A stretch of 26,400 nucleotides of DNA from Oscillospiraceae bacterium (GCA_015068055.1 SVLG01000025.1:1-26400), one strand, 5' to 3'. Counted from the stretch's first letter, positions 6,806 through 15,403 are shown. Notes: generated by a model from the letters alone, not told the origin. Numbers and translations: made by a program.

Positions 6806-7686
6806 TGGATAGCAGCAAGATCAAACGCGGTCTTCGCCGCAGCGCCATCCTCGTGCTGGCGCTGGCCCTGCTGGTGGTTTTTCTCAACAGCATCTACGTG
6901 GTACAGCCCAATAAGTACGGCATTCTCCGCCAGTTCGGTGCCGTGGTCGATGTAAAAAATGAACCGGGTCTCTATTTCAAAATCCCCTTCGTTCAGGACT
7001 ATTCCACCCTGCCCCACACGGTTCTCCTGTATGACGTACCCGTCAGCGAACTGATCTGCGCGGACAAGACCACGCTCATCGCCGACTGTTTCGCCATCTG
7101 GGAGATCGATAACCCCAGACTCTTCATTGAGTCCCTCTCCGGCTCGCTGGCTACCGCCGAAAGCCGTCTCAATGCCAACATCTACAACGCACTCAAAACC
7201 GTCATGAGCGCCATGACGCTGGAGGAGATCGTCTCCGGCCGTGACGGAGAGGTGGTCAACGCCATCATGGACAACATCGGCAATTCCTTTGAAAAATACG
7301 GCATCCACCTCATCGCCGTGGAAACCAAGAAGATCGACCTGCCCGATGACAACAAAAGCGCCGTCTATACCCGCATGATCAGCGAGCGCAACAACATCGC
7401 CGCCTCCCATCTGGCCGAAGGCGAGGCAGAGGCCAAGGAGATCCGCAACGCCGCCGACAAGCAGGTGCAGATCACGCTGGCCGAAGCCGCCGCCGAGGGT
7501 GAGATTCTGAAAGCCGAAGGCGACGCGGAATATATGCGTATCCTCAGCGAAGTCTACGACGAAGCGGAGGAAGCCGAGTTCTACACCTATATGATCGCCC
7601 TGGACGCGCTGGAAGAAGCCATGCAGGGCGAGGAAAAGACTCTGATTCTCGATGCTTCCAGCCCCATTGCCCAACTTTTCTACTGA
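6802..7686 (+). CDS. hflC: SPFH/Band 7 membrane protein, HflC-like
   Basis: A 294-residue partner of the preceding protein. It has an N-terminal anchor (about residues 12-31), then the SPFH domain starting YVVQPNKYGILRQFGAVVDV. The HflC features GLYFKIPFVQ, ERNNIAASHLAEGEAEAKEI and the Ala/Glu-rich helix AAAEGEILKAEGDAEYMRI are all present. The helix with ERNNIAASHLAEGEAEA corresponds to the conserved R...A...RA.G...A segment of HflC. The ATG at 6802 overlaps the upstream stop (ATGA); a second ATG at 6805 is better spaced from AAGGAGG (6791-6797) and may be the true start. Both proteins probably work as a hetero-oligomer in the cytoplasmic membrane. Confidence 0.85.
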   Translation: MMDSSKIKRGLRRSAILVLALALLVVFLNSIYVVQPNKYGILRQFGAVVDVKNEPGLYFKIPFVQDYSTLPHTVLLYDVPVSELICADKTTLIADCFAIWEIDNPRLFIESLSGSLATAESRLNANIYNALKTVMSAMTLEEIVSGRDGEVVNAIMDNIGNSFEKYGIHLIAVETKKIDLPDDNKSAVYTRMISERNNIAASHLAEGEAEAKEIRNAADKQVQITLAEAAAEGEILKAEGDAEYMRILSEVYDEAEEAEFYTYMIALDALEEAMQGEEKTLILDASSPIAQLFY

Positions 7687-7700
7687 AGGGATCCTTCTCT

Positions 7701-8927
7701 TTGAACACCGTTCTTCAAAAAACCGTCCGCTGTCTGCTGCCGCTATCTCTGCGGCAGCGGCTGCGGGAACCGGTCTATGACTGGCTCAACCGCCGCGCCA
7801 TACGCGCAGCGGTTCTTCCTGCTGCCCTTCAGCCGGGGATCAAGCTCTACGGCCTTCTGGACGAGGCCAGCGGTATGGGCAGCGCCGCCCGCATTCTGGC
7901 TTTGGGCTGCAGGACCGCGAAGGTTCCTCTCTCCCTCTGTCCCCTCCACAGCAACGGCGGCAATGGTGTGGCCATTGAGGACTTTTCCCCCCTCTGCAGC
8001 AATGAAAACGGCATGGGCTGCAATCTGTTCGTCTTTAACGCCGACTGCTCCGGAGCCTTTCTGCATCAGTGTGGGGCCGGGGTGCTGCGCGGCCGCTACA
8101 ACATCGCCCACTGGTCCTGGGAACTGCCGAAGTTCCCGGCGCGTTGGGACAGAGCCTTTGAGCCCTACGACGAGATCTGGACTATCTCGGAGTTTTGCCG
8201 GGAGGCCATTGCCGAGCGGACGGATAAACCCGTCCGGGTGATTCCCTACGGCATACTCCCCGCCCCTGACAAAAGCCTGATGCGCGCCGACTTCTCCCTG
8301 CCTGAAGGACGCCTCCTCTATCTCTGCATGTGCGATCTCCGCTCCACCGCCCAGAGAAAGCACCCACTGGGTGCGCTGGAAGCCTATCTCCGTGCCTTCC
8401 CGGAGGAAAACGGAGAAACCGGTCTGGTGATCAAGCTTATCGGCGGCACGGTGCCTCCGAGCATCCGCAGGCTCATGGGAAACCGCAGCGACATTTTCCT
8501 TCTGGAAGGCAGCTTTGAGCGCCGCCGCACTGACGCCCTCATCGACCTCTGCGATGTTTTTGTCTCTCTCCACCGGGCCGAGGGATTCGGCCTTCCCATT
8601 GCCGAGGCCATGGCGCTGGGCAAGGCTGTGGTGGTCACCGGCTGGAGCGGAAATATGGATTTTTGCAGCAGCGACAATGCCTGCTGCGTTAAATACAGCC
8701 TCACCCCCATCGGCAAGCTGGCCACACCCCCCTACGATGCCTGGCAGAGCTGGGCCGAACCGGACATTGATGACGCCGCCTCATGGCTTCACCGTCTGTG
8801 GAAAGAACCCGCCCGGCGGCAGCAGTTGGCCCGGGCCGGGCAGGAATGCATACGAAGCCGCTACAGCCCGCAGCGCTGCGGTGAAAGCATGCAGGCCCGC
8901 CTCAGAGAACTTGAACTTCTTCCATAA
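7701..8927 (+). CDS. Glycosyltransferase, GT-B fold (GT4-like)
   Basis: A 408-residue protein. The C-terminal half has a glycosyltransferase group 1 signature: VSLHRAEGFGLPIAEAMALG, in which the E-x7-E pair (EGFGLPIAE) contacts the nucleotide-sugar donor. The N-terminal half has GLLDEASGMGSAAR (a glycine-rich acceptor/donor loop) and NIAHWSWELPKFP, followed by YDEIWTISEFCREAI and VRVIPYGI, typical of GT4 enzymes acting on surface polysaccharides. The acceptor and sugar are unknown. The start is TTG 7701, supported by AAGGGA (7686-7691) 9 bases upstream; the next in-frame ATG is too far in. It begins 14 bases after the HflC-like stop, so it is part of the same operon. Confidence 0.85.
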   Translation: MNTVLQKTVRCLLPLSLRQRLREPVYDWLNRRAIRAAVLPAALQPGIKLYGLLDEASGMGSAARILALGCRTAKVPLSLCPLHSNGGNGVAIEDFSPLCSNENGMGCNLFVFNADCSGAFLHQCGAGVLRGRYNIAHWSWELPKFPARWDRAFEPYDEIWTISEFCREAIAERTDKPVRVIPYGILPAPDKSLMRADFSLPEGRLLYLCMCDLRSTAQRKHPLGALEAYLRAFPEENGETGLVIKLIGGTVPPSIRRLMGNRSDIFLLEGSFERRRTDALIDLCDVFVSLHRAEGFGLPIAEAMALGKAVVVTGWSGNMDFCSSDNACCVKYSLTPIGKLATPPYDAWQSWAEPDIDDAASWLHRLWKEPARRQQLARAGQECIRSRYSPQRCGESMQARLRELELLP

Positions 8928-8941
8928 GGAGAAACGATACC

Positions 8942-11185
8942 TTGGCAAAACAAAAAAGCAACCACTGGTCCGCCGGCACCCTGCACAGCCGGGGCTGGAC
9001 AGACGCTCTCATCAAAGAACTGCTGCCCGAAGCAACCTGGCACTATTTCCATGGCCGCCGGGTACGCTGCTGGCGGCGGGAGGATATTCTGACCGCTGAA
9101 ACCGACCCGCGCTTTGCCGCCGCAGCTGCGGCGGAGAAGGAGCGCCGCGCCCGGCTCGCGCTGGAAAAAAACGCCGACACCTTTGAGGCCGTTCAGGGTG
9201 CTGCCGCCTATCTCGGCGAATGCTGGGAAGCTGCGGCCAAGCCCGGCGGCGTGGTCACCCTTCTGGCTGCCCGCCTCCACGAAGCCATTGCGCTCACCAT
9301 GGCTCATCTGCCCAGACCGGAAAGCCTCCGCCCCGGTCAGGCCACCAGCTATATCGGCTCCTTCAACACTCTGCAAAACCCCAAGCCGGGGCAAAACATC
9401 AACAACATCCTCCGGCACTTTGCCGCCGCAGCCCCCTGGATGGGCCGCAATTTCGACACCCCCGTGATGCGAAATCTCCGGGCCAGCTACGGCGCCGTGC
9501 TTTTGAGCGTGGCGGAAGCGGCCCTTTCCGACTTCGGCAACGCCGAGCGGCAAAAGGATGCCGAGGCCATGCTTTTGCGTGAAGACTTCCCCGTGCGGGA
9601 ACTGCTGCACCACCCCCTCGGCTATCTCTACGCCGTCTGGTATGTGCCCAAGGCCATACGCAGCAGCCTTGAAGTGCTGGTAGCCCTGAACCCCCGGGAC
9701 GAATACCCGGAGGCCCGGCAGATGAAGCGCCACTTCATCCTCCATCTGGGCGGCACCAACACCGGCAAGACCTATGCCGGTTTCCAGCGGCTGATGCAGT
9801 GTGAAAGCGGCGTGTATCTGGCTCCCCTGCGCCTTCTGGCGCTGGAGGCCCAGGAGACGCTGCTGGACGCCCATGTCCGCTGCTCCCTCACCACCGGTGA
9901 GGAAGAGGACTGGGAGCCGGGCGATACCCATGTAGCCGCCACCTGCGAAAAGCTGGACATGAAGCGTGTCTGGGATGTGGCCGTCATCGACGAGTGCCAG
10001 ATGATCGCCGACAGCGAGCGGGGCTATGCCTGGACGAGGGCCATTTTGGGTGTCCTCGCCCCGGAAATCCACCTCTGCGCCGCCCCCGAGGCGGAGAACA
10101 TCCTCCTCTGGCTCATATCCAGCTGCGGCGATACCTATGAGATCGTGGAACACGAGCGCAAAGCGCCCCTCATCTGCATGAAACGCTGCGTGGACTATAC
10201 AGACGTGCAGCCCGGTGACGCCCTCATCACCTTTTCCAAGGTGGGTGTTCTGAGCATTGCCGAAGACCTTCGCCAGCGGGGCAAGAAGCCCGCCATCATC
10301 TACGGCGCTCTCCCCTATGCCACCCGCAGACGGCAGATGGAAGGCTTTCTGGATGGGGAGATGCGCTATGTGGTCTCCACCGATGCCATCGGCATGGGTC
10401 TGAACCTGCCCATCCGCCGCATCATCTTCATGGACACCCGCAAGTTCGACGGCAAGGAGGTCCGGGACCTGACCGCCGCCGAGATCAAGCAGATCGCCGG
10501 CCGGGCCGGCCGATACGGCATGTACGACAAGGGTTACGTGGGCGCTACGGACAACATCGCCGCCATCCGCGCCGGACTGGAGGCCACGGTGCCGCCCATT
10601 CAGAAGGCGGTGGTTGGCTTCTCCGATCTGGTGCTGCAGGTGGACTTCGATCTCCTGGAAGTACTGCAGGAATGGAACAAAATGCCCACGGTGGAACCCT
10701 ATGTAAAGCTGGACATCACCCGCTACATCGCCGTCATCTCCAAGATGCGCGAGGACGGCTTCCGTCTCACCCGGGAACAGGAGCTTCGCGCCGCCAACAT
10801 CCCCTACGATGAAAAGGACCCCGAACTGCAGAAGCTCTTCAACCACTTCCTGCGCCAATGGGGCCGGGGCGAGGAGCTGGAGCGGCCAAGACTCCCCGAA
10901 CGCTCCGCCGGGGCTTACACCCTCCCGGAGCTGGAAGGTCACTGCCGCAAACTGGATCTCTTCTTCTCCTTTGCCAAGGCTTTTGACTGTGCCGTGGACA
11001 CGGATGAACTCCGGGACGAGCGGGAGCAGGTGGCCGAATGGATCAACCTCATTCTCCTCCATAACCTCCGCAACAACATCCGCTTCTGTGCCGCCTGCGG
11101 CACGGCGCTGCCCCTCAACTACAAAGGCCGCATCTGCGCCTCCTGCTTCCGGCGGCGGGGCAGCTATCACGGAAAGAGGCACTAA
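8942..11185 (+). CDS. Suv3-like SF2 RNA helicase with C-terminal zinc ribbon
   Basis: A 747-residue DExH-type helicase. Motif I is GGTNTGKTYAGFQRL at about residue 271, motif II VIDECQMI at about 347, then STDAIGMGLNLPIRRIIFMD and motif VI QIAGRAGRYG at about 516. Each closely parallels Suv3 (GPTNSGKT, DEIQM, ATDAIGMGLNL, QIAGRAGR), the helicase of the mitochondrial degradosome. Residues 1-260 are a family-specific extension I do not recognise. The C-terminus (about residues 718-740) holds CAACGTALP..GRICASC, a CxxC-x12-CxxC zinc ribbon that could bind RNA. The start is TTG 8942 with AAGGAGA 9 bases upstream. It is 14 bases after the glycosyltransferase stop. RNA unwinding or decay is inferred, not proven. 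Confidence 0.85.
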   Translation: MAKQKSNHWSAGTLHSRGWTDALIKELLPEATWHYFHGRRVRCWRREDILTAETDPRFAAAAAAEKERRARLALEKNADTFEAVQGAAAYLGECWEAAAKPGGVVTLLAARLHEAIALTMAHLPRPESLRPGQATSYIGSFNTLQNPKPGQNINNILRHFAAAAPWMGRNFDTPVMRNLRASYGAVLLSVAEAALSDFGNAERQKDAEAMLLREDFPVRELLHHPLGYLYAVWYVPKAIRSSLEVLVALNPRDEYPEARQMKRHFILHLGGTNTGKTYAGFQRLMQCESGVYLAPLRLLALEAQETLLDAHVRCSLTTGEEEDWEPGDTHVAATCEKLDMKRVWDVAVIDECQMIADSERGYAWTRAILGVLAPEIHLCAAPEAENILLWLISSCGDTYEIVEHERKAPLICMKRCVDYTDVQPGDALITFSKVGVLSIAEDLRQRGKKPAIIYGALPYATRRRQMEGFLDGEMRYVVSTDAIGMGLNLPIRRIIFMDTRKFDGKEVRDLTAAEIKQIAGRAGRYGMYDKGYVGATDNIAAIRAGLEATVPPIQKAVVGFSDLVLQVDFDLLEVLQEWNKMPTVEPYVKLDITRYIAVISKMREDGFRLTREQELRAANIPYDEKDPELQKLFNHFLRQWGRGEELERPRLPERSAGAYTLPELEGHCRKLDLFFSFAKAFDCAVDTDELRDEREQVAEWINLILLHNLRNNIRFCAACGTALPLNYKGRICASCFRRRGSYHGKRH

Positions 11186-11189
11186 AACC

Positions 11190-11657
11190 ATGAAAATGAC
11201 CTCCCTCTGTTATCTGGAAAAGGGCGATGAGTATCTGATGCTCCATCGCACCAAGAAGGTCCAGGACGAAAACCATGATAAATGGATCGGCGTGGGCGGC
11301 AAGTTTGAACCGGGTGAGAGCCCGGAGGACTGCATGCGCCGGGAAATTTACGAGGAAACGGGGCTCACCGCCACCGCCTGGAGCTATCGCGGCCTCGTCA
11401 CCTTTGTCTCGGAAGAATACGGCACGGAGTATATGCACCTCTTTACCGTCCATGGCTGGGTCGGCGAAGCCCACGACTGCGACGAGGGAGAGCTGCGCTG
11501 GATCGGCAAGAAGGCCCTCTATGACCTCACCCTCTGGGAGGGTGACCGCATCTTCCTGCGCCTTTTGGAGGAGGACACCCCCTTCTTCTCCCTGAAGCTC
11601 TGCTACAGCGGCGATAAACTCACCGCCGCCGTCCTCAACGGCGAGGTGCTGGTATGA
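11190..11657 (+). CDS. NUDIX hydrolase, MutT-like (8-oxo-dGTP diphosphatase type)
   Basis: A 155-residue NUDIX enzyme. The box GGKFEPGESPEDCMRREIYE followed by ETGL matches G-x5-E-x7-R-E-U-x-E-E-x-G-U exactly, including the metal-binding glutamates. The N-terminus MKMTSLCYLEKGDEYLMLHR and the DKWIGVGGK lead-in are typical of the Firmicute MutT/YtkD-like 8-oxo-dGTP diphosphatase group. Such enzymes clear damaged nucleotides or hydrolyse other nucleoside diphosphates; the substrate is inferred. The ATG at 11190 follows GGAAAGAGG (11171-11179), four bases after the helicase stop. The stop overlaps the truA start (ATGA, 11654-11657), so it is translationally coupled. Confidence 0.9.
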   Translation: MKMTSLCYLEKGDEYLMLHRTKKVQDENHDKWIGVGGKFEPGESPEDCMRREIYEETGLTATAWSYRGLVTFVSEEYGTEYMHLFTVHGWVGEAHDCDEGELRWIGKKALYDLTLWEGDRIFLRLLEEDTPFFSLKLCYSGDKLTAAVLNGEVLV

Positions 11658-12385
11658 GCGTCTATCGCTTGGAACTCTGCTACGACGGCAGCCGTTACAA
11701 GGGCTGGCAGAAACAGGGCAACACCTCCCCCACCATACAGGAAAAGATCGAAACAGCCCTGAGCCGCATTCTCGGCGAGGAGATTGAGTGCGCCGGCAGC
11801 GGCCGCACTGATGCGGGTGTACACGCAAGGCGGCAGGTGCTCAGCTTCCACGCCGCCCCCTTCAACTGTGAAACCGTGCTTGCCGAACTGAGGCAGCATC
11901 TGCCCGAGGACATCGGCGCGCTTTGTCTTTGCGAGGCACCGCCCCGCTTTCACGCCCGGCTCAGCTGCAAAGGTAAGACCTATCTGTACCGGCTCTGGTA
12001 CAGCAGCGAACCCTGTGTATTTGAGCGCAAATACGTCTGGCGGCACGAAGGGGTCCTCGACCTTGCGGAAATGAAAAAGGCCGCTGCGGCCCTTTGCGGC
12101 AGGCACGACTTTGCCGCCTTTTCCACCGGCCGCACAAAAAAATCCACCGTCCGGACGGTGGCGAGCATCCGCATGGAGGATACGGGCCGGGAGCTGCGCT
12201 TCTTCTTTCATGGAGATGGCTTTCTCTACAACATGGTGCGCATCCTCACGGGTACGCTGGTGGAAGCGGGCGAGGGAAAGCGCCGCGCCGATGACATGGC
12301 TGCTATTCTCGCCTCCCTTGATAGAAAAAACGCCGGACCCACCGCCCCGGCTCAGGGACTCATGCTCTGGGATGTGGAATACTGA
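11654..12385 (+). CDS. truA: tRNA pseudouridine synthase A
   Basis: A 243-residue enzyme that converts uridine to pseudouridine at positions 38-40 of the tRNA anticodon arm. The catalytic motif GSGRTDAGVHA is present with Asp53 as the nucleophile. The N-terminus YRLELCYDGSRYKGWQ and the C-terminal FLYNMVRILTGTLVEAG are TruA signatures. The length is normal. It is the last gene of the operon: its TGA (12383-12385) runs directly into the A-tract of the terminator hairpin. It overlaps the upstream NUDIX gene by 4 bases. Confidence 0.97.
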   Translation: MSVYRLELCYDGSRYKGWQKQGNTSPTIQEKIETALSRILGEEIECAGSGRTDAGVHARRQVLSFHAAPFNCETVLAELRQHLPEDIGALCLCEAPPRFHARLSCKGKTYLYRLWYSSEPCVFERKYVWRHEGVLDLAEMKKAAAALCGRHDFAAFSTGRTKKSTVRTVASIRMEDTGRELRFFFHGDGFLYNMVRILTGTLVEAGEGKRRADDMAAILASLDRKNAGPTAPAQGLMLWDVEY

Positions 12386-12417
12386 AAAAGGACCGCTTTG
12401 TCAAGCGGTCCTTTTTT
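12385..12417. terminator. Bidirectional intrinsic terminator after truA
   Basis: A 14-bp perfect stem AAAAAGGACCGCTT (12385-12398) / AAGCGGTCCTTTTT (12403-12416) with loop TGTC and one more T at 12417. It serves the truA operon on the plus strand and the AEC transporter operon on the minus strand, whose stop codon (12419-12421) is two bases beyond. Confidence 0.95.
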
Positions 12418-12418
12418 A

Positions 12419-13363
12419 TCATATCAGTCCGAAATGCAGCAGGATCGTAAGCCCCAGCGTTACCGTCACCGAGGAGAACAGCGCCGTCAACCCCAGGCTC
12501 TCGGCGGCGATGGCCGTGTCTCCGCCCATGGCAGCCGCTATTACATACCCCGCCACAACGGTACAGCTGGCATTGAACAGGTAGATGGTTCCCAACTCGA
12601 TGCCCCGGAAACCCAGCAACGCCCCCACCAGCGTCAGCAGTCCCGGTACCACCACCAGACGCACAAAAGTAGTGGGGAGGGTGTAGCGAAGGTTCCGGCG
12701 AAGATTACCGAAGTCGATTTCCGCACCAAGACACACAAGGATCAGCGGGGTTCCGATGCGGCCGATCTGATTCACGGTGTCCAGCACAACCCCCGCCAGC
12801 GGCAGCTTCAGCACCGCCGCCAGAACACCGGCAGCCGAGCCGATGATCAGCGGGTTTTTTATGAGCTTTTTCAGAGCCTTTTTCACGGCACCGCCGCCCT
12901 GTTCCGGGATCAGCAGGACATACATCAGCGTACCCAGCACATTGTTGGCCACCACCAGGAAGGGAAAGGTCACCGCACCGGGAGCGATATTCTCCGCCCC
13001 GTAGGTCTTGGTGAGCATGGGCAGGCCCTGCACGCTGAAGTTGGCCCGGAACATGGCCTGTGCCATGGCAGCGGCACGGGGTCTGTCCTTGACAAAAAGG
13101 GGGACAATCCATGTCAGCAGCAGACTGCTGACCGTAAGGCCCAGCACCATATAAATCACCAGAGCAGGGTTAAAGAACGCGCCCAGATCCCGCCCCTGCA
13201 AACTCATGAAGATGGCCATGGGTACGGCGATATTAAAGCTGAACCAGGTACCGCCCTTCACAAATTCTTTGCTGAAGCAGCCGATTCGGTTAAGAAACCA
13301 ACCGAACATCATGATGGCTATGGTGGGAAAAACAATTTCTATGCTGAGGACGAGGCTATCCAT
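12419..13363 (-). CDS. AEC (auxin efflux carrier) family transporter
   Basis: A 314-residue membrane protein with about ten hydrophobic helices arranged as two five-helix halves, as in the AEC/bile-acid transporter fold. Family sequence is visible in TWFSFNIAVPMAIFMSL, VQGLPMLTKTYGAENI and KNPLIIGSAAGVLAA, the last being the strongly conserved K-P-x-I-x-G segment. Bacterial members export or import small carboxylates and similar solutes; the substrate here is unknown. The frame is open from a GTG at 13381, but ATG 13363 starts one base after the upstream phosphorylase stop (TGA T ATG), which favours coupled translation. It is the last gene of the minus-strand operon 15335-12419. Confidence 0.87.
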   Translation of the reverse strand: MDSLVLSIEIVFPTIAIMMFGWFLNRIGCFSKEFVKGGTWFSFNIAVPMAIFMSLQGRDLGAFFNPALVIYMVLGLTVSSLLLTWIVPLFVKDRPRAAAMAQAMFRANFSVQGLPMLTKTYGAENIAPGAVTFPFLVVANNVLGTLMYVLLIPEQGGGAVKKALKKLIKNPLIIGSAAGVLAAVLKLPLAGVVLDTVNQIGRIGTPLILVCLGAEIDFGNLRRNLRYTLPTTFVRLVVVPGLLTLVGALLGFRGIELGTIYLFNASCTVVAGYVIAAAMGGDTAIAAESLGLTALFSSVTVTLGLTILLHFGLI

Positions 13364-13364
13364 A

Positions 13365-14669
13365 TCAGCGCACCACCCCACGAATCAGCGCCGGGCGCTG
13401 CGGCTTTTCCGCCGTAATACTGTAGCAGGCACGGAGGGCCTCCGCGGCCTTTTGGGCACTCTCGGCTGTACGGGCATGGATGACGGCCAGAGTCTCCCCG
13501 GCCGCTACGGCATCGCCGTTCTTTTTCCGGAGCAGCACGCCCACACCCAGGTCGATCTCACTCTCCTTGGTCGCCCGGCCGCCGCCCAGCATCATAGACA
13601 TCCGGCCCACGCCTCTGGCGTCGATGGCAGAGACATAGCCGCCCTTTTCGGCGGGCACTTCCAGTTCCACATCGGCTGCGGGCAGCAGGGAGGTATCGTA
13701 CACGGCACGCCTGTCGCCGCCCTGAGCCTCCACCATGGCAGCCAGCCGATCCAGGGCACTGCCGTCGGCAATCACAGCCTCCAGTTTCGCCCGGGCCGCC
13801 TCCGCACTCTGCGCAGCTCCTGCATTCAGCAGGATCTCAGCGCCCAGCGTCAGGCAGAGTTCCCGCAGGTCGCTGACATCTTCACCACGCAGAACGGCGA
13901 TGGCCTCCTTTACCTCCAGCGCATTGCCCACGGCAAAGCCCAGAGGCTGATCCATGTCCGTGACCACAGCCGACATATTGCGTCCGGCCCGGCGGCCCAC
14001 AGCCACCATCTGCCGCGCCAGCTCAAAGGATGCCTCCTCCGTGGCCATGAAGGCACCGGAGCCCGTCTTTACATCCAACACGATGCTTTTGGCGCCGGAG
14101 GCCAGCTTCTTGCTCATGATGGACGAGACGATCAGAGGGATGGCGGGGACGGTACCGGTGACATCCCGGAGGGCGTAGAGCTTCTTATCCGCCGGGGCCA
14201 GCTCGCCGCTCTGTCCGGCAATCACAAACCCCACGGTATCCGCAATTTCCATAAAGCGCTCGCCGCTCATGCTGACGCTGAAGCCCGGGAAGGACTCCAG
14301 CTTGTCGATGGTGCCGCCGGTGTGGCCCAGGCCCCGGCCGGACATCTTGGCCATCTTCACGCCGCAGCAGGCCACCATAGGGCAGAGCACCAGCGAGGTC
14401 TTGTCACCCACGCCGCCGGTGGAATGCTTGTCGGCGGTCTTGTCACCCAGAGGGGAGAGATCCACCATGTCGCCGCTTTCGGCCATGGCCATGGTGAGTT
14501 CCAGCGTCTCCTCCTCATCCATGCCCCGGAAGATAATGGCCATCAGCAGGGCCGAGATCTGGTAATCCGGGATTTCCCCGGCGGTATAGCCTTCGACGAT
14601 GAAGCGGATCTCCGCCGGGCTGAGCTTGCCGCCGTCACGTTTTTTCTCAATGAGTTCCACCATGCGCAT
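13365..14669 (-). CDS. pdp: Pyrimidine-nucleoside phosphorylase
   Basis: A 434-residue phosphorylase that splits thymidine, deoxyuridine and uridine with phosphate into base and (deoxy)ribose 1-phosphate. Signatures in order: MRMVELIEKKRDG (family start), the phosphate-binding DKHSTGGVGDKTSL at about residues 80-93, the thymidine phosphorylase signature SGRGLGHTGGTIDKLES at about 109, VSSIMSKKLASGAKSIVLDV and KTGSGAFM. The length matches Pdp. The start ATG 14669 has GGGAGGG 9 bases upstream. The gap to the preceding YczE-like stop is 3 bases and the next gene starts 1 base after this stop, so the three are one transcription unit. The transporters on either side may move nucleosides or ribose products, which is inference from context. 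Confidence 0.95.
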   Translation of the reverse strand: MRMVELIEKKRDGGKLSPAEIRFIVEGYTAGEIPDYQISALLMAIIFRGMDEEETLELTMAMAESGDMVDLSPLGDKTADKHSTGGVGDKTSLVLCPMVACCGVKMAKMSGRGLGHTGGTIDKLESFPGFSVSMSGERFMEIADTVGFVIAGQSGELAPADKKLYALRDVTGTVPAIPLIVSSIMSKKLASGAKSIVLDVKTGSGAFMATEEASFELARQMVAVGRRAGRNMSAVVTDMDQPLGFAVGNALEVKEAIAVLRGEDVSDLRELCLTLGAEILLNAGAAQSAEAARAKLEAVIADGSALDRLAAMVEAQGGDRRAVYDTSLLPAADVELEVPAEKGGYVSAIDARGVGRMSMMLGGGRATKESEIDLGVGVLLRKKNGDAVAAGETLAVIHARTAESAQKAAEALRACYSITAEKPQRPALIRGVVR

Positions 14670-14672
14670 GGG

Positions 14673-15335
14673 TCATTTCCCTCCCCTGACAAGATAGCGG
14701 TATGTATCGATCAGATCTTCGTGTTCAATATCCCGAATCTCATAATGACAGATCCGGCAAACCAGCTGGAAGATGCTGGCCTGCAGGGCCATGACCAGTA
14801 CCGTACCGAGACCGAAGGGCGCGCCCAGCAGCACACCCAGAGCCAGCACCAGGATCTCCATGCCAAACTTCACCGTACCGATGGGGAAACGGGCAAAGCG
14901 CCGCCCAATGATCACCATCAACGTATCCCGAGGACCGCAGCCCAGCGCAGGCAGCGTATAGACAATGGTGGCAAAGGCAATGATCACCTGGCCCAGCATG
15001 GTATAGACCACGCCCAGCACCATGCTCTCCGCCGGCGGGAAGAAGGTAAAGGTATTGATGAAAAAGTCTGAAAACACCGCAACCAGAAAGGCGTTAAGCA
15101 CCGAACCGATGCCGAGTTTTCCCTTGCAGAGGAGGTCCACCCCCAGCACCAGTATGCTGATGATGATGTTGCCCGTACCGTAGCTGACACCCAGAATGCC
15201 CGCCAGCCCCAGCGAGAGAGTACTCCAGGGGTTTGTACCCGCACTGCCGGCGATAACGCCAAAAAAGCTGCCCAGTCCATAGAGCATAAGGCCTGTAATG
15301 CAGAGGATCAGACGCCTCGGATAATTCTTTCCCAT
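14673..15335 (-). CDS. YczE/YyaS-like membrane protein
   Basis: A 220-residue integral membrane protein with five or six hydrophobic helices. It carries the YczE-type motif GCGPRDTLMV (about residue 131-140) and TNPWSTLSLGLA, both characteristic of the COG2364 family. The family is uncharacterised; some members sit near transporters and nucleoside or surfactin genes. The C-terminal tail YEIRDIEHEDLIDTYRYLVRGGK is cytosolic and acidic. The start ATG 15335 has GGAG 8 bases upstream. It is first in the minus-strand operon with pdp and the AEC transporter, behind a promoter at 15368-15396. Confidence 0.82.
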   Translation of the reverse strand: MGKNYPRRLILCITGLMLYGLGSFFGVIAGSAGTNPWSTLSLGLAGILGVSYGTGNIIISILVLGVDLLCKGKLGIGSVLNAFLVAVFSDFFINTFTFFPPAESMVLGVVYTMLGQVIIAFATIVYTLPALGCGPRDTLMVIIGRRFARFPIGTVKFGMEILVLALGVLLGAPFGLGTVLVMALQASIFQLVCRICHYEIRDIEHEDLIDTYRYLVRGGK

Positions 15336-15367
15336 AGTTGCCGCTCCGTTTCATTTTATGAATAAAT

Positions 15368-15396
15368 ATTATACACCCCTTCCACGCACAAAACAA
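15368..15396 (-). promoter_or_regulatory. Promoter of the YczE-pdp-AEC operon
   Basis: On the minus strand TATAAT (plus 15368-15373) is preceded at 17 bases by TTGTTT (15391-15396). The -10 is perfect and the -35 is half-conserved. It is divergent from the exonuclease promoter. Confidence 0.55.
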
Positions 15397-15403
15397 CTCT
15401 TTC

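Noticed and set aside
8861..11191. A 776-codon minus-strand frame opposite the helicase
   Set aside because: The plus strand has the full set of helicase motifs with a proper start; the opposite frame has no recognisable family.
13206..15071. A 621-codon plus-strand frame opposite pdp and the YczE-like gene
   Set aside because: Antisense shadow: the minus strand encodes full-length Pdp with the family signature, and the plus frame has no start signal or recognisable domain.
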